A DNA stretch of 64,000 nucleotides, from positions 186,001 to 250,000 of the forward strand of contig WTXD01000003.1 of the NCBI GenBank assembly GCA_022496205.1, in the 5' to 3' direction. Origin of the DNA: Gloeopeniophorella convolvens. Its lineage: Eukaryota > Basidiomycota > Agaricomycetes > Russulales. Below, piece after piece: positions 22,104 through 33,520 of this stretch; positions within the stretch are counted from its first letter, which is position 1, and the number at the start of each line of letters is the position of its first letter. Both the position numbers and the translations under genes were made by a program. Under the pieces are notes generated by a model that had not been told where the DNA came from, ran no database searches, and saw only the letters and a program-made list of their open reading frames with translations.

Positions 22104-23262
22104 TTGCCAATCAGATCCTGGTCGACGAGGTAGTGTAATGAGAAGGTAAGACCCGCCGTGTTGCGCGTGTTTTCGTTGCGTTGATCGTATGTTTAGTGTT
22201 CAAAGACGCAGTAGCAGCAACTTTGTCATGGCAAATCCCAACCACCGATCGGGAGGAGTTCGGATTATCGAATACCAGAGGCCTCGCTATTACTATATAA
22301 GCGATTGGTCGACTCGAATCACTGTGTCACGGTGCCCACCTCCCTCACCCCCACCCCCTATTCCGAGGACCAACTGTATTTACTACGTTCTCTGCGTCTC
22401 ATGCATGTCACGGGAGCTTTATCCTTCGCGGCGGTCTCGCATTTTTCTTTATTCCGCTCTTAATATGGCATCTCGTCTCCATGTATCTACGGTACCTGCT
22501 GCTGCGGGCAACTCCTCTGTATTTGTGTTGCTGGGGGCTCCTGTTACGTATCTCTGCTGCCTGGCTCCTGCTTTGTATCATCACGCGCGCCCGCTCTTGA
22601 CCCGGCCGTTCGCGCGGCGCCAAATCCTATATTGGGCGCCGGCTGGGTTCGCTCATGATCAGGCGGTGCCGTTCTCGCTATCCAAAACCTCGCGTTTTGT
22701 TCTGTGGCGCCCTCAAGGCCGCATCGATTTGCCACGGACATCCAAGAAGGGTATCGCCCACGCCCCACCAAGGGTGCCATGTAGATTTGTGTCGTGAGTT
22801 ATTGAGCGCGGCTGCGGAGTCACAGCCTTTACGTATGGCAGTCCGGACAAGGTGGCAGCAGTCGATATCGCCTTATGTAAGCCCTACACGTTGAACTTAT
22901 CACACTCGCAGTGGACATTCTCATGATCATTCGTTGGGGATCCTTTTGACAGAACGCTACGATATAAAAATACGCACATGATAATGTATCATCGGAATCG
23001 TAAAGAATGTACGATGGGGGAGACAGGAGGAAACACAACGCGGACGTGGTGACGAAGAGAATGATGAGGCTACAACAAAGCGACCCAGAGCGCATAAATC
23101 ATTGAGCAAGAGGGAAGGGTGGAGATGGAGTGCGTCTAAGCCAAGTGAAATCGAAGAGATCAGCCCATCCGCGGCCCACAACAGTAACAGCAACAACACA
23201 ACGAGGAGAAAGAACCGAAACAAACACAGAACTAAGCGATACAAAGCGGTGAGGGAACGGGG
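22104..23262. other. Spacer with relic of the DnaJ promoter and start
   Basis: About 22795-22886 repeats the DnaJ upstream DNA at 18047-18135. Just before it (22776-22783, minus strand) lies ATGGCACC, the same first codons as the DnaJ gene, but the following minus-strand sequence no longer encodes a J-domain. The rest (22104-22770, 22890-23262) shows no gene I recognise. Confidence 0.5.
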
Positions 23263-24236
23263 CTACGACTCGTCCCGCTCGTCGAGCCCACCAAAGCGCA
23301 CAGCCTTGCGCTCTGGCTCCACCACCAGCGGCGGTGGCGGCGTTGCCGAGCGCCCGCGCTCCTTCCCACTCGCGCCGCGCAGCCGCGAAAACAGCCTCGA
23401 GCGAGCAGAGGTTGTAGACCCTGCCGGCGTGGCAGGCGCCGCGCTGGACGTGGCCGTCGACGCACTGGCCGTATCGGGCGTCGCGCTCGAGCCGGCGCCC
23501 TCGGCGCGGGGCTTTTTGAGCGCAGAGCGCGCGGGCGGAGGCGGGAGGCTCGGCGCGCGGCGGTGGGTATGCGGGCGCTGGGGCGGGGAGGCGGGGGACG
23601 AGGCAGAGCGCTGGAGCGCGGGCGGGTAGAGGTGCGCGAGGTGCGAGGGGAGGTGGGGTGTACGCGAGAGGTGCAGACCCATCGCGATCTGCTCGTACGT
23701 CGGGGGCGCGGCGCTGTGGGGTGCGCGGGGGCGGTCGGACTGCGGAGGAGTCAGCTGGATTAGCGCGTGCGTGTCAGGGGCAGAGGAGAGAGGCACGGAC
23801 GGGCATAGGGGGCGGGTCGAGGCGGGGCTTTGAGAAGGGGCGTTTGAGAGAGGAGATGAGGCGTGCGGGGGCGGCGTGCCAGGAGTCAAGGGGGAGGGAG
23901 GAGGATGAGGAGGCGGGCGAAGGAAATGCGGGCATGTTGGGCGACTACTTTGGTGTGCAGACGCTGTGATTGGCGGAGCGGGGGTGGTGTCTGACAACCT
24001 TGTACGTGGCGGAACAGACGGCGGCGCAATGGGTGTGATTCGTTGGCGGGTGGGCGAGATAGAAATGCTGGCCGCCCGGGGTGGAAGGTCGGTCGAGGGA
24101 GAGGGAGTGCTGGCAAGGAAATGCGTGGCGGAGGGCTGAGGATGAAATAGAGAGGAGAGTCGAGACGATACGTCAACAAAGCGCGGTGGACCTTGGTGCT
24201 TCCGTCCGCATCCCCAACGGGGATCCCGTGCACCTG
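23263..24236 (-). CDS. Pro/Ser-rich disordered hypothetical protein
   Basis: A minus-strand frame is open from about 24236 to the stop at 23263 and reads like protein throughout. No ATG was found at its upstream end, so a first exon or start lies further up (beyond ~24230) and the 5' limit given is approximate. The product is dominated by Pro and Ser with a conserved-looking island PPTYEQIAMGLHLSRTPH, a basic stretch (RSALKKPRAEG) and a C-terminal ERKAVRFGGLDERDES. The KAVRF element fits the RVxF protein phosphatase-1 docking consensus; similar elements occur in the 787-aa protein at 33521-35932. No catalytic domain was recognised. The function is unknown. Confidence 0.5.
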
Positions 24237-26004
24237 ATTCAGCAGCTTCCGTCCCTGCAAATCCCCTTCCTCCTCCCTCTCCCCCCCCTTCCGGTATCCC
24301 TCCTGCCTCTCTATCTGCCTGCCCAATGCCTATTTCCTATGAGCTCAGCGAGTCCGCAATACCCCGCCGCGACACAGAGTCTCCAAGCCATGCGTACATC
24401 CGTATGTCCGCCCCCGGGCTCCGACTCGGCCTCCCTCCCTCCGCTCCTCGCCTGCTGCCACAACTCTCCCCCGCCCGTCCGCCCCGCCGCCCAACCCACC
24501 CCGTCTGACGTCTGAGACACACCCGCAGCCGCATCATCACCATCACCTCTGTTCGCACGCCGATGCGACCATCACGTTCACCCGGCGCTCCGCACCATTG
24601 CATCATCTCCATCATCCCCTCTGCGTGGTCACACGAGCGCCCCCGAGGCACGGAGGTGCGATCCGCACGAAGCAGCAGCACGCTCCCTCGGAACCTGGCG
24701 TGCTTCCTGATCAAGAAGCTGGGCCTCCGAGCCTCGAGGCGTGTGCTTGGCATGTGCCTCCGGCTCTCTCTACATACATACTTTCCCCGGAATGCAGTTT
24801 CCTGCCTCTCATTCCCGCTGTGCACCGCAATGAATGAATGCAGGTTGCTGCATTGTGCGCGTGCGTACGTTCATGCGCGATCGAGGCGCAGCCCGAGCCC
24901 AAGCGCCTACACCACGGTCTCTGCATTGTGGCGATACCCTACGACAAATGAACATGTTCCGCTTTGAACAAAGATGCATGTTCGACAGCGATGACCAAGG
25001 ACAATGATATACGGCCGGTGATCCTACCCGAGACCCGCAGCCTCCACACGGAGGTGGCAGTCCTTGCGAAGCAAGACGGACGCTCGCTGTGCACTATGCA
25101 GTTGGCGTTCCCTGGGGAGCTCAGATCATTCATCCCAACGAAGCGGACCATCTGATCCTGGGGGGCACCTTGACAGTCATGCTTGCTTGCTCGGCCCATC
25201 CTTCTTTCTTCAAGAGGTGCCTTTTGTATGCATGGTCAAGGAGCGCCTGCCACCACCCGGGAGCCTCCCCAACCAGTCCTAAAGTTTCTCTGGGGACACC
25301 AATGGTTGTACGCTAGCATGTGCTGCAGGCAGCTGCATGCGCACCTCGGAGTCGAGATCGAGTTTTGTGGAAGAATTCAGTTCGATATCCATCGTGCGGT
25401 AGGCCACCGACAGCTCAGGATCCGGCTGCGTCACCTCGACATCCCCAAGCAGGATGCTCATCTCTCTGATTCATGACAACAGCAGGGAGGGGTCGTTCCG
25501 ACACATCGGACGTGATTGGGTGGGGCAGCCGCCGCGTGAGGTAGTCCAGGTCCTGGGAAGTGCCGGGGTCGGAGTTCCCCGGGGTTGCAAACTTAGACCC
25601 AGAGGGATCGTACGATTGATGCCTTGGAGGCAACGACCTGGCGAGAGACGAACTTAGCCAGCCAGAGTCTGTGTCCCACAAAGTGCGTATGCCCTGTAAC
25701 AGACCTCACTTTGCAGATTTTGACGACCGCGCACATGCGGCTCGAGCGCGACGTACGGCACCTGGGCGAACGTGGACACAACCCTAGTGTCCGCTGCATA
25801 GGGCGATGCTGCACAATTCGCTCTGGACGGCGCAATGTCGGATGTTGTGTCTGTTGCCTTCGTCTCATAACACGGCACAGATTCTCGCCCGCCCACCGAG
25901 GCGGCAAGCACAGTAGTACTACGGTCTAAGTTATTATTCCAATCACCCAATGAACCAAACAATGTAGCGCTTTAACCTTCCCGCATAGCGAACACAGGCC
26001 CGGC
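24237..26004. other. Gene-poor interval
   Basis: It holds pyrimidine-rich DNA (24236-24500) and several open frames under 170 codons on both strands. Minus-strand segments at 25962-25670, 25667-25520 and 25461-25279 can be joined through plausible 43-44 nt introns, but the first has no ATG. The M20 gene ends only 42 bp away, so I do not call a gene. Confidence 0.35.
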
Positions 26005-28050
26005 TCAAGTCCCTTCTCGCGAATTGGGGGGAGCAGCCCGCGGCATCGCATCATGCGCCGCCCGCACACGCGCGCAAAATGCGCTGTCTTGCAGCACGCG
26101 AAACCCTGTATGCGCGAGCAGCGCCGCGGAGCGCAGCGCCGCCGCGTGCGCCTCGTCGCTCCGTGCGGCGCGCGCAAAGCCCGCTGTGTGGTTCTGTGCA
26201 TTGTGAGGTGTTGGGATCGCTGTGCGGGGGAGCAGTGTGTTAGTTGGGGGTCCCCTGGGAAGGGAGGGGGCAGGGGCGTGCCAAAGGTTGGGTGTAGCGA
26301 GGGGAGGGCTTCAAATTGTGAAGGCCGTCAGCAGCGTGTGCTGTGTGATGGAGACGAGACGCACCGTAGGATATGTTCCCCTGCACCAACAAAGCGGGAC
26401 CGTGAGCCGTCGTTCTAGCACATAAGGGGGGGAGCATGGACGCACGAAATCTGTCGATGCAGGGGCAGGCGCGGCGCCCCATCGCGTGGGCATTGCATAA
26501 CGCAGGCGCGCCGTCTCAGCCACGTCCCCGGCTGCACCGCGCCGCGCACATCAGACTCGCGCTGCAAGGAGCTCGGAGAGCACGGGAGGGCAGCGCACCG
26601 AGGACGGGGTTCTGCCGCAGGTCGAGGTACTGTACGCCGAGCGCGAGCTCGTGCCGGCAGCCCGTCGCGTCCGCCGCGGACCTGCCAGCGCCCACCAGGT
26701 GTCGTCAGCGCGTTCCGCTCAACACACGGCAGAGAAAGGGGCGCGCACTCCAGACACCGCACGACGCGTACACGCAGGGGATCGAGCGTGTCGCGCGCGT
26801 CGGCGCGCACGGACCACGACATCTTCGCGTAGTCCGGTATCACTTCCTCCTGCGGGTCAGGCTCGGGCGGGGACAAGAGGCGCAGGCGCGCGCGCACCGT
26901 TCGGCGCCCAGTCGCGCCCCGAGACGATCCCGTGCACACGCTGCTCGGGCCGCATTTGCTGGCGCAGCGCCGCGACGCTCGCGTACGCGACGAAGGCGGC
27001 GTCGAGCGCGTTGATCCCGTCCCACGGGGCGTAGCCTGCGTGTGCACTGGGGGAATATGTCCTCGGTCAACGGGGAAGGGGGAGGGGGAGAGAAGCGGCA
27101 TACGGGCGGCCGAAGTACTCCACCGAGAGGGACTGCAGCGCGAGCGAGGCGACAAGGCCGACTTCCTGCGTGTCGCCCGCGATGGGGTGGCACCTGCAAG
27201 TTGCGGCGAGTACGCCCGTGGTCAGTGAGTACCGTGGGCGGGAGCGGCGGTGTGCACTTGCATGACGCAGGCGTCCATGCCCTTGTACGCCCCGCGCTCG
27301 AGCAGGATCTGCTTCCCCGCCCCGCTCTCCTCCGCTGCCATGCCATCGTCACACACAGTTCCAACAGCATTAGCGCGTGCACGTACCAGGCGTGCCCAGT
27401 AGGACGACGGTCCCCGCCACGTCGTGCGCCTCGAGCGCAGCGCGTAGCGCCAGCGCGACGCCGACGCCCGCCATCGCGATGAGGTTGTGCCCGCACGCGT
27501 GCCCGAGCCCGGGCAGCGCATCCATCTCCGCATTCACGCCAAGCACCCGCGCGCCGCGCGCGCGCCCGTGGCGGAACTCGGCGCGCCACGCCGTCGCGAG
27601 GCCCAGGTAGTGCCGCGTCACGGTGAAGCCGTGCGCGGCCATGAGCGCGGTGAGGCGGTCGTGCGCGTACCTGCGCGGTCGGCGACGCCAGGCACGCATC
27701 GTGAGAAGGCGTGCGGCGCGGGAGAGATAAGCGAGAACAAGTGGCGCACCGTTCTTCGAAGTTGAGCTCGGGGTGGTCTAGAGCGCACGCAGGGTCTGAA
27801 CGGGTCTGGCGCGCATCATGTCCGCTGGGGGCGGCTCCGCTCACCGTGGATATCCAGGCTGAGCTGGTGCAGCTCGGGCGCGAGCTCGCGCAGCGTGTCC
27901 TCGATCGTCTGCATCACCTCTGCGCCCCACTCTTTCGATTCGGCTGCGTGAGATGGTGTCTGCGCTTCGTATGGCGGCGGCGCGCGCCGCTCGACGTCGC
28001 GCAGCGGCGCGGCGCCGAAGTCGCAGCTGCTCGCAATGCGCACGTACTCG
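26005..28050 (-). CDS. M20-family amidohydrolase (PM20D2-like)
   Basis: Metal-dependent amidase of the M20D group, which hydrolyses N-acyl amino acids or dipeptides. At least eight exons are recognisable: HQLSLDIH (27880), DHPELNFEER (27777-27750), YAHDRLTALMAAHGF to VVLLGTP (27670-27387), AEESGAGKQILLERGAYKG (from 27334), QSLSVEYFGRP (27110), AHAGYAPWDGINALDAAF (~27030), VIPDYAKMSWSVRAD (~26840), ADATGCRHELALGVQYLDLR (~26650), ASTDFGNISY and LPSLHPTFAIPTPHNAQNH (26460-26180), then a stop at 26005-26007. Metal-site motifs are EMDALPGLGHACGHN and the C-terminal HTAGFA; AEESGAGK carries the catalytic Glu region. The start is uncertain: the first coding exon is open to ~28043 with no obvious ATG. 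The junction after DACVMQ (~27270) is also unresolved. One intron near 26219-26281 appears to be GC-AG. Confidence 0.82.
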
Positions 28051-28727
28051 GGCTGTCGGTTGCAGGGTCAGCGCGCGCGCGCGCATTTCGATGGACGCCC
28101 GGGAGCGGAAGCAGATGGCGATACAGAAGGTGGAGGGGCGCGCCTACTCACAAGGTCACCTTCAGGGAGCGAGTTCCCAGACGCAGAAGGCGCGTGCGGC
28201 GCCAGTGAGGCGCTGTCGCCGCTCGGCGGCGGCGCGCGCTGCCGGCGCGATCCGCCTAAAAGCCCTGTAAAGCATCCAGCGTGGGCAGACCGTTCGGGAG
28301 AGGTGTCCGACGAAGGCATCGTGCACGTCGTCTGGGGCGTGCCAGGCCCCCCACCGCTTTATAGGTGCTGGATCCGCGCGGGGTCGCGTGGTGCACGCGC
28401 GCCATCACAAATCCGAGTCCAGGAGGGCCCCCGTGGTGCGTTTGTCGCGCCTCCGTGGTTGTCGGACGTCCCGCCGGGCTTCGCGTTGCAAACTCGAGTT
28501 CCTTAGAAAACACACTTGAGAAGGCGAAGAATCAGCCAACGATCCATTAATGATACGGTGATACGTCTAAGATACAGCAAGCGTACAGCGATGGGGGACG
28601 ATCGCGCCCGATCGCTGGGAGCAGAAACATAGGCATAGCGGCGAGTCTGGGTGGGTACGTACAGAGATCCAAAAGATCCTTCCGATTCTCCGAGCTGACA
28701 GAAAGAGAACAGACACATGGTCGTTGA
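28051..28727. other. Intergenic, M20 gene upstream region and DUF7330 gene 3' flank
   Basis: No gene was recognised. It must contain the M20 promoter and possibly a short first exon of that gene. Confidence 0.4.
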
Positions 28728-29805
28728 CTAAGGCCTTGGCGAGGATGAAGTGGTGAGTCTTTGGAACATCTGGGTTGCCTGTGCTATGATGCCTTCACTC
28801 TCGGTGAACGTGTCCTCTCCGCTGAAGCCGAGCCGCACGCGTCCTGATCGGGTGTACAACCGGGCAAGGTCGCCGCTGCTTGCGTCTCCTACAGGGCCTA
28901 CGTCTCCGAGCAGGACGATGGTTTCCCTGTCGTTGGACCTCACCACACGCCCTGAAGACACGAGCGCTGGGAGAATATCTATATCGCCACGCCGAGCCCG
29001 AAGCTCGACCATGCCCGAGAAGTTCCGTGGAACGAGGATTGTCACGTTGCCTACGAATCGAGGAAGTCAGTGTTCATGTATCTTGCCAGATATACGACGA
29101 TGGGAAAAGAAGCCGTGCGCAATGCAGAAGGTTGCGCCACTTGGGGCAATGACGGGCTATAAAGCTGCCGTCACAAAAGTAGGAGTGATGCTTACCCTGC
29201 CGGGAGTATGCGTCGATGTGAACTGATCGCGTGGAAGCCTTCGACACCTAGATCGCGTGAGGCGGCAGCGACATGCGATTGCGAGAAACTAACTTACTAG
29301 CTCCAGGACAATATTGCCGCTGCGCGTCGTAGAACGGATGGTCGCAGTCGCAGGCGTGGCGGATTCGCCAGCGACGCGAAAGGTGGCCGCAATATTGCCG
29401 CGCCGCGAATCCAGCTTCGCCGTCGGTGCTCCAGAAGTCACGTTGCGGAACCTGCGTGGTCTCCGACCAGTGCGCCCATCCATGATTGTTTGCATAATGG
29501 AAGGCGTAGAAGCGGAGGCCGCCAAAGGATCCAGTAACCAAGAGCCTGCGTCGAGATGCGTGGTGAGTGTTGAGGCTGGCCCAGAATAGACGGTACTGAC
29601 CTCTGATAGGCTCGAACATAGTAGAAATGTTGAGTCCATTGATAGGAGCGCCTGATGGAACTTCCGGGACAGGCAACCTGCTGCCAGAAGGAGATGCAAC
29701 TACAATCTGCTGCGAAGAAGAGCCTTCCTGGGGCGGACTATAGGGCGGCAGCGTCGTATCGACGTCAGAATCCTGGGGAACCTGTTCACAAGTATGATTA
29801 GCCAT
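28728..29805 (-). CDS. DUF7330-type hypothetical protein A
   Basis: Four exons in frame: 29805-29601, 29545-29298, 29247-29196, 29050-28728 (275 aa), start MANHTCEQV. The N-terminus is acidic and Pro-rich (TTLPPYSPPQ), followed by PINGLNIST and GSWLLDP. Then come repeated short beta-type units with an Arg-Gly-Asn rhythm: LDSRRGNIAATFRV, RSTTRSGNIVLEL, HIDAYSRQGNVTILVP, RARRGDIDILPALV, YTRSGRVRLGFSGEDTF. This layout matches the fungal DUF7330 family of unknown function. There is no signal peptide or transmembrane segment. A tandem paralogue with the same four-exon layout is at 31612-32600. Confidence 0.8.
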
Positions 29806-31611
29806 TCTGACCTAACTTTTTGGCGTCAGAACCTACAAAGTCTCCGAGGCCGGACTTCTCGTTACGGGATCCTTGGAATCGACGATCATGACAGGCAAGA
29901 CAAGAGTAGTGGTAAGTACTGGAAGAGGGTGGCGACGGCGCTGGGTGGGCCAAGAGGTGGCGCGGGGTCAATTTATAGGGGCCATCGGTTCAAGAGGGGC
30001 TGTGGACGCATTCTGAATGCCGTTTCGAGATTACTGCGGAGCGGTCGAGTTTGAGAGACGGTTGAAGAGCGCAGCGCGCGCCGAAGTGACACGAACGCCG
30101 GCAAATCAGCCCAATTTCGCCCAGGGCGCCGACACCGCATCGGCCCGTTCCTGCTCCATCCTCCCACGAAGCGCCCGGCGCTTCGAACGAACAAGTTCTC
30201 CACCGTCCTCTCACCCCGGACATTGCAGCCTCGTCAAACTTTCCCGGCTGCGCAATCATGTAGCTCACAGAACTTCACCGGTCACCCCTGACTGCCACTG
30301 CTCAGACGGCAGCCTTCCCTTCCGTACGCCTAACCATGCCAAGCAGCCAATGGTTCACAGAAGCATACGCGGTGAAGCACACGTACGGCTGCCCACCACC
30401 GGCCGCAGCGTGTGCGCACGCGGCCACACCACCGGTCCCTCGCATATCTCGTCCACGAATGTTCGGAATATCGTCGCAGGCTGCGAAGAGCAGTGTGCGA
30501 ATCGAAGCAAATCCTTTGGATGGTAGGTGCGTGCCTTACAGCTGTATGTTCACCGCAGTATTGTCGGATCGGCATGTCAGCGACCGCAAGCGGCGAACCG
30601 GTGTGGAGTGGTTCTTGCGCAGCACTGAGCAGGTTTCACTGGTCCCGTGGACCTGAGTCCATCCTCCGCGATGGCATGCCGAGTCCCGTCGTGCGGCCAG
30701 AGTGCTGAAGTTCTAGTTGGTCGGACCCGTTAGCTTCCGATGGTTCGGTATTGCAGGATAATTTACGACACTTTTCATGCCGCTGCAGGGTGCGTGGCAT
30801 GTCCCGGCATGCTTCCTTCGGTTTGACGTCAACAACGATGGTGAGTCGAAGGTTGCTTCAGAGCGTGTCGGCATCTGAACACCCGATATACTCGTCGGAA
30901 GAGCGATTATAACGCGTCGGAAATGCTCAAAGCGCCTCTGCCCCATGATGACGGATGTCTGGGGTGAACGATTGATAGTGGCGTTTCGATCACCGAGTCG
31001 TGAGGAGCCCCCGTGCACTTGTCTTCACACTTTGTGAGATCCCTTGGGCCGTACTAAAATCTGCCATGGTATGTCCCAGTGTCAGCGTCACTTACAAGGA
31101 GCTGTGTTGAACCTTCACTGATAAGATCAGACCCCCCATCGACGAGTCCAAGGTTCAAGCGGCACGTTCGCGCAACTCGGATCGTCATCACGTTCACGAG
31201 ATACCCCAGCAGCGCTGCGCTACATAACCAGGGCGTGAGTGTACCGGCTGCAGGATTGAAGAACAGCACTATTCCAATGGAACCATGCCATCCGATACAG
31301 ATGCGGGGCACGGCCGTGACGAAGTGCATATGGCTTCATTCTAGCCTGCTTCTTAAACGTCTAGTCTGCGCCTCTCCCTCTGGCGGCTTCACGTATTATT
31401 CTATAGCATTGTCTCACAGAAGGTCTCGGCCAGAGGGTATACAACAATCGTTCTGATACAATGTCCCAAAGCATACGTGAGGGAGTGAGCACATGAGAAT
31501 ATACATTACGACATACTGACGCAGGCAGCCTGGGACGAATATGACATTTGATGATGGTGTAAAAATATACCACAAAATGGCGCCGGCGCGCGCAGCCCCA
31601 GGCTTCGCAAT
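29806..31611. other. Interval between the two DUF7330 paralogues
   Basis: It has several open frames up to 169 codons on both strands, none with recognisable features or consistent exon structure. I see no gene here that I can support. Confidence 0.4.
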
Positions 31612-32600
31612 TCAGGACTTTTCAGAGGGTATGATGAACTTCTGTATCAACTGCGCGGCCTGCTCCATCAGGTTCAGGGGCTCCGTAAAGGTGTCCTCCC
31701 CGCTGAAGCCGATCCTCACGCGCCCATGACGGGAATAAAGCCGCGCAGTGTCGGTGGTGTTTTCTGCGCCGACCTGGGGCACGGGGCCATTGCCGAGGAG
31801 GAGCGTCGTCTCGTTGTTCTTCTTATGCACCACACGCGCAACGGCAGCCAGTGCTGGGAGCACCTCCACGGTGCCTTTGCGGCTCTTCAGCTCGATGATG
31901 CCGCAGAAGGTCCGTGGGACCAGAAGCGTCACGTTGCCTGCGGTGCGGGAAGTCCCGGTCAGCCTCTCTGAGGGAATACAGGGCAGGGCAAAGATCGAAC
32001 TAACCTCGCCGTGAGCGGCCGTCGACATGAGCCGTCCTCATGGGTGTGATGGAGACCTGCTACAGCGTCAGATGGGCGCAGCGAGAAACAACTGTGGGTG
32101 ACCGACTAGGTCGAGCACGATGTTGCCGCCGCGCGATTCCGCGCGAATGGTCGCGGTTGCGCGGCCGGTTGAGTCGCCTAGGATGCGGAGCACTGAAGAG
32201 ATGCTGCCGTGCCGCGAGGTAAACGCCGCCGTCGGGGGTCCGGTGCCCTTAGAGCGTCGCTTCGTCTTTTCCGCGCGGCCATCAAGAAACATCTGCACAA
32301 GATTTTGGGTCGGGAGCTGTGCCGCCAGGGGGTCCAGAAGCCAAGAGCCTGCGCGCCCGTGTGAGAATGAGGGCCTGCCTAGGATGGCAAAGGAGGGTGC
32401 ACACCTTGAATCCGATCGTTCTTTGCAGTCATGACCAGGCCGTTGATTGGCGGGCCCGCCGGCACTAATGAAGGCCTCTGCGGGACGACGACCATTGCTC
32501 CCGACGAGGGCCCACTGTCACCTCTTGGTACATAAGCAGGAGGCAACGAGGTCGTGTCTTCAGAGTCGGAGGACACCTGTATCGTTACATTGTCAGTGCC
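31612..32600 (-). CDS. DUF7330-type hypothetical protein B
   Basis: Paralogue of protein A with exons at about 32600-32405, 32348-32107, 32059-32005 and 31937-31612, all in phase. Matching parts are DTTSLPPAYVPR, PPINGL, GSWLLDPLAAQL, SRHGSISSVLRILGDSTG, ESRGGNIVLDL, HVDGRSRRGNVTLLVPRTF, KSRKGTVEVLPALAAVARV and YSRHGRVRIGFSGEDTFTE. No ATG aligns with the start of protein A: the open part of exon 1 begins after a TTG at 32610-32612, so a short upstream exon or different start is likely. The function is unknown. Tandem origin is supported by identical intron positions. Confidence 0.75.
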
Positions 32601-33256
32601 AGTCTGCTCCAAAATGTGCGCAGACGTACGGGTTCGTAAGCCCCAGACACAGATGCGCGGTTCTTCTCGTTCAGGAGCATATCTCTTTCAGTGCGGTCAA
32701 AGATCATAAGGTAGACAAGAACAGCGACGCAGTGAGGAGCCTAGACAGCCAAACAGATACTAGCAGATGCAAAGAACAACTGCGGCCTAGCGGTGCTGAA
32801 ATGATCGCGAGAACTGCTAGGTCTGTATCCACGCCGGCCCCGCGTCGCGCGATACTTATAAGAACCCCATGTGCTGCGGAGTCATTTCGACGATACCATT
32901 CCTGGACTCCGGACGTACCGGTGCCAATGCACGGCCTTACCTGGCCTCACTCATGATCATATTATATTGATCAATGCGCAGCAAGCGCTTGTGCAGAGCG
33001 ACGTGAGAATCGGAACGTCAACTCAGTTTCACGAACACGCGTCTCGCTGGCTGCGCCACTGGCAGCTGCGGTCCCGCTTCGAAGTTTACACAATCTCTCG
33101 GGCTCAGGCTCTGCGTTGGCTGCGCAGGCAAAAGAGTGAAGAACTGAGAGCGAGACTGAGGGAAGGATAGTGGAATGGGAGTATATTGACTGGGTAGAGC
33201 AACCGAAGGGGGTAGCGTGCTAAGTAAGTTACATGGGGTTCTGTACGCCGAGGAAC
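32601..33256. other. Intergenic, upstream of DUF7330 gene B
   Basis: No gene was recognised. It may hold the missing first exon of gene B (a GTACGT donor-like site lies near 32620-32626 on the minus strand). Confidence 0.35.
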
Positions 33257-33261
33257 AAAAA
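33257..33261 (-). terminator. Pol III terminator of tRNA-Pro
   Basis: A run of five A on the plus strand (T5 on the minus strand) starts 5 nt past the tRNA 3' end. Confidence 0.7.
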
Positions 33262-33265
33262 CAAA

Positions 33266-33351
33266 GGGCCTGGCCGGGAATTGAACCCGGGACCTCCTCC
33301 AAATTGCCTATTAAGCCCTAAGAAGGAATCATACTACTAGACCACCAGGCC
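33266..33351 (-). tRNA. tRNA-Pro(AGG) with 14-nt intron
   Basis: The 7-bp acceptor stem GGCCTGG/CCAGGCC is fully paired, with D-arm/A-box TGGTCTAGTAGTATG, T-arm CCGGG-TTCAATT-CCCGG and discriminator C. The anticodon stem CCTTC/GGAGG encloses TTAGGG, a 14-nt intron, then T, so anticodon AGG reads CCU. The intron is at the canonical 37/38 position. Apart from one acceptor-stem base the mature part is the same as the gene at 59044-59123. Confidence 0.93.
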
Positions 33352-33520
33352 GACGTAACGTGATCCTACTTTGAGGTATATAATCTTACCGTGCACCCGG
33401 ACGGGAACGCAAGTCAGCCTCTTGATGCAATCCCGACTCGCAGCCGCTCGTGGCTTGGAGTGGAACAGCCAAGTCACATTGCCCGCCGCTCATGCATCGG
33501 ATGACCTTGTGTTGTTGAGG

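Noticed and set aside
22189..22797. 202-codon plus-strand open frame after the intact NLR
   Set aside because: No recognisable features; it overlaps the DnaJ-promoter relic on its 3' side.
25279..25962. Possible three-exon minus-strand gene
   Set aside because: Introns can be drawn (43-44 nt) but the first segment begins with TTG, no ATG is available, and only 42 bp separate it from the M20 stop.
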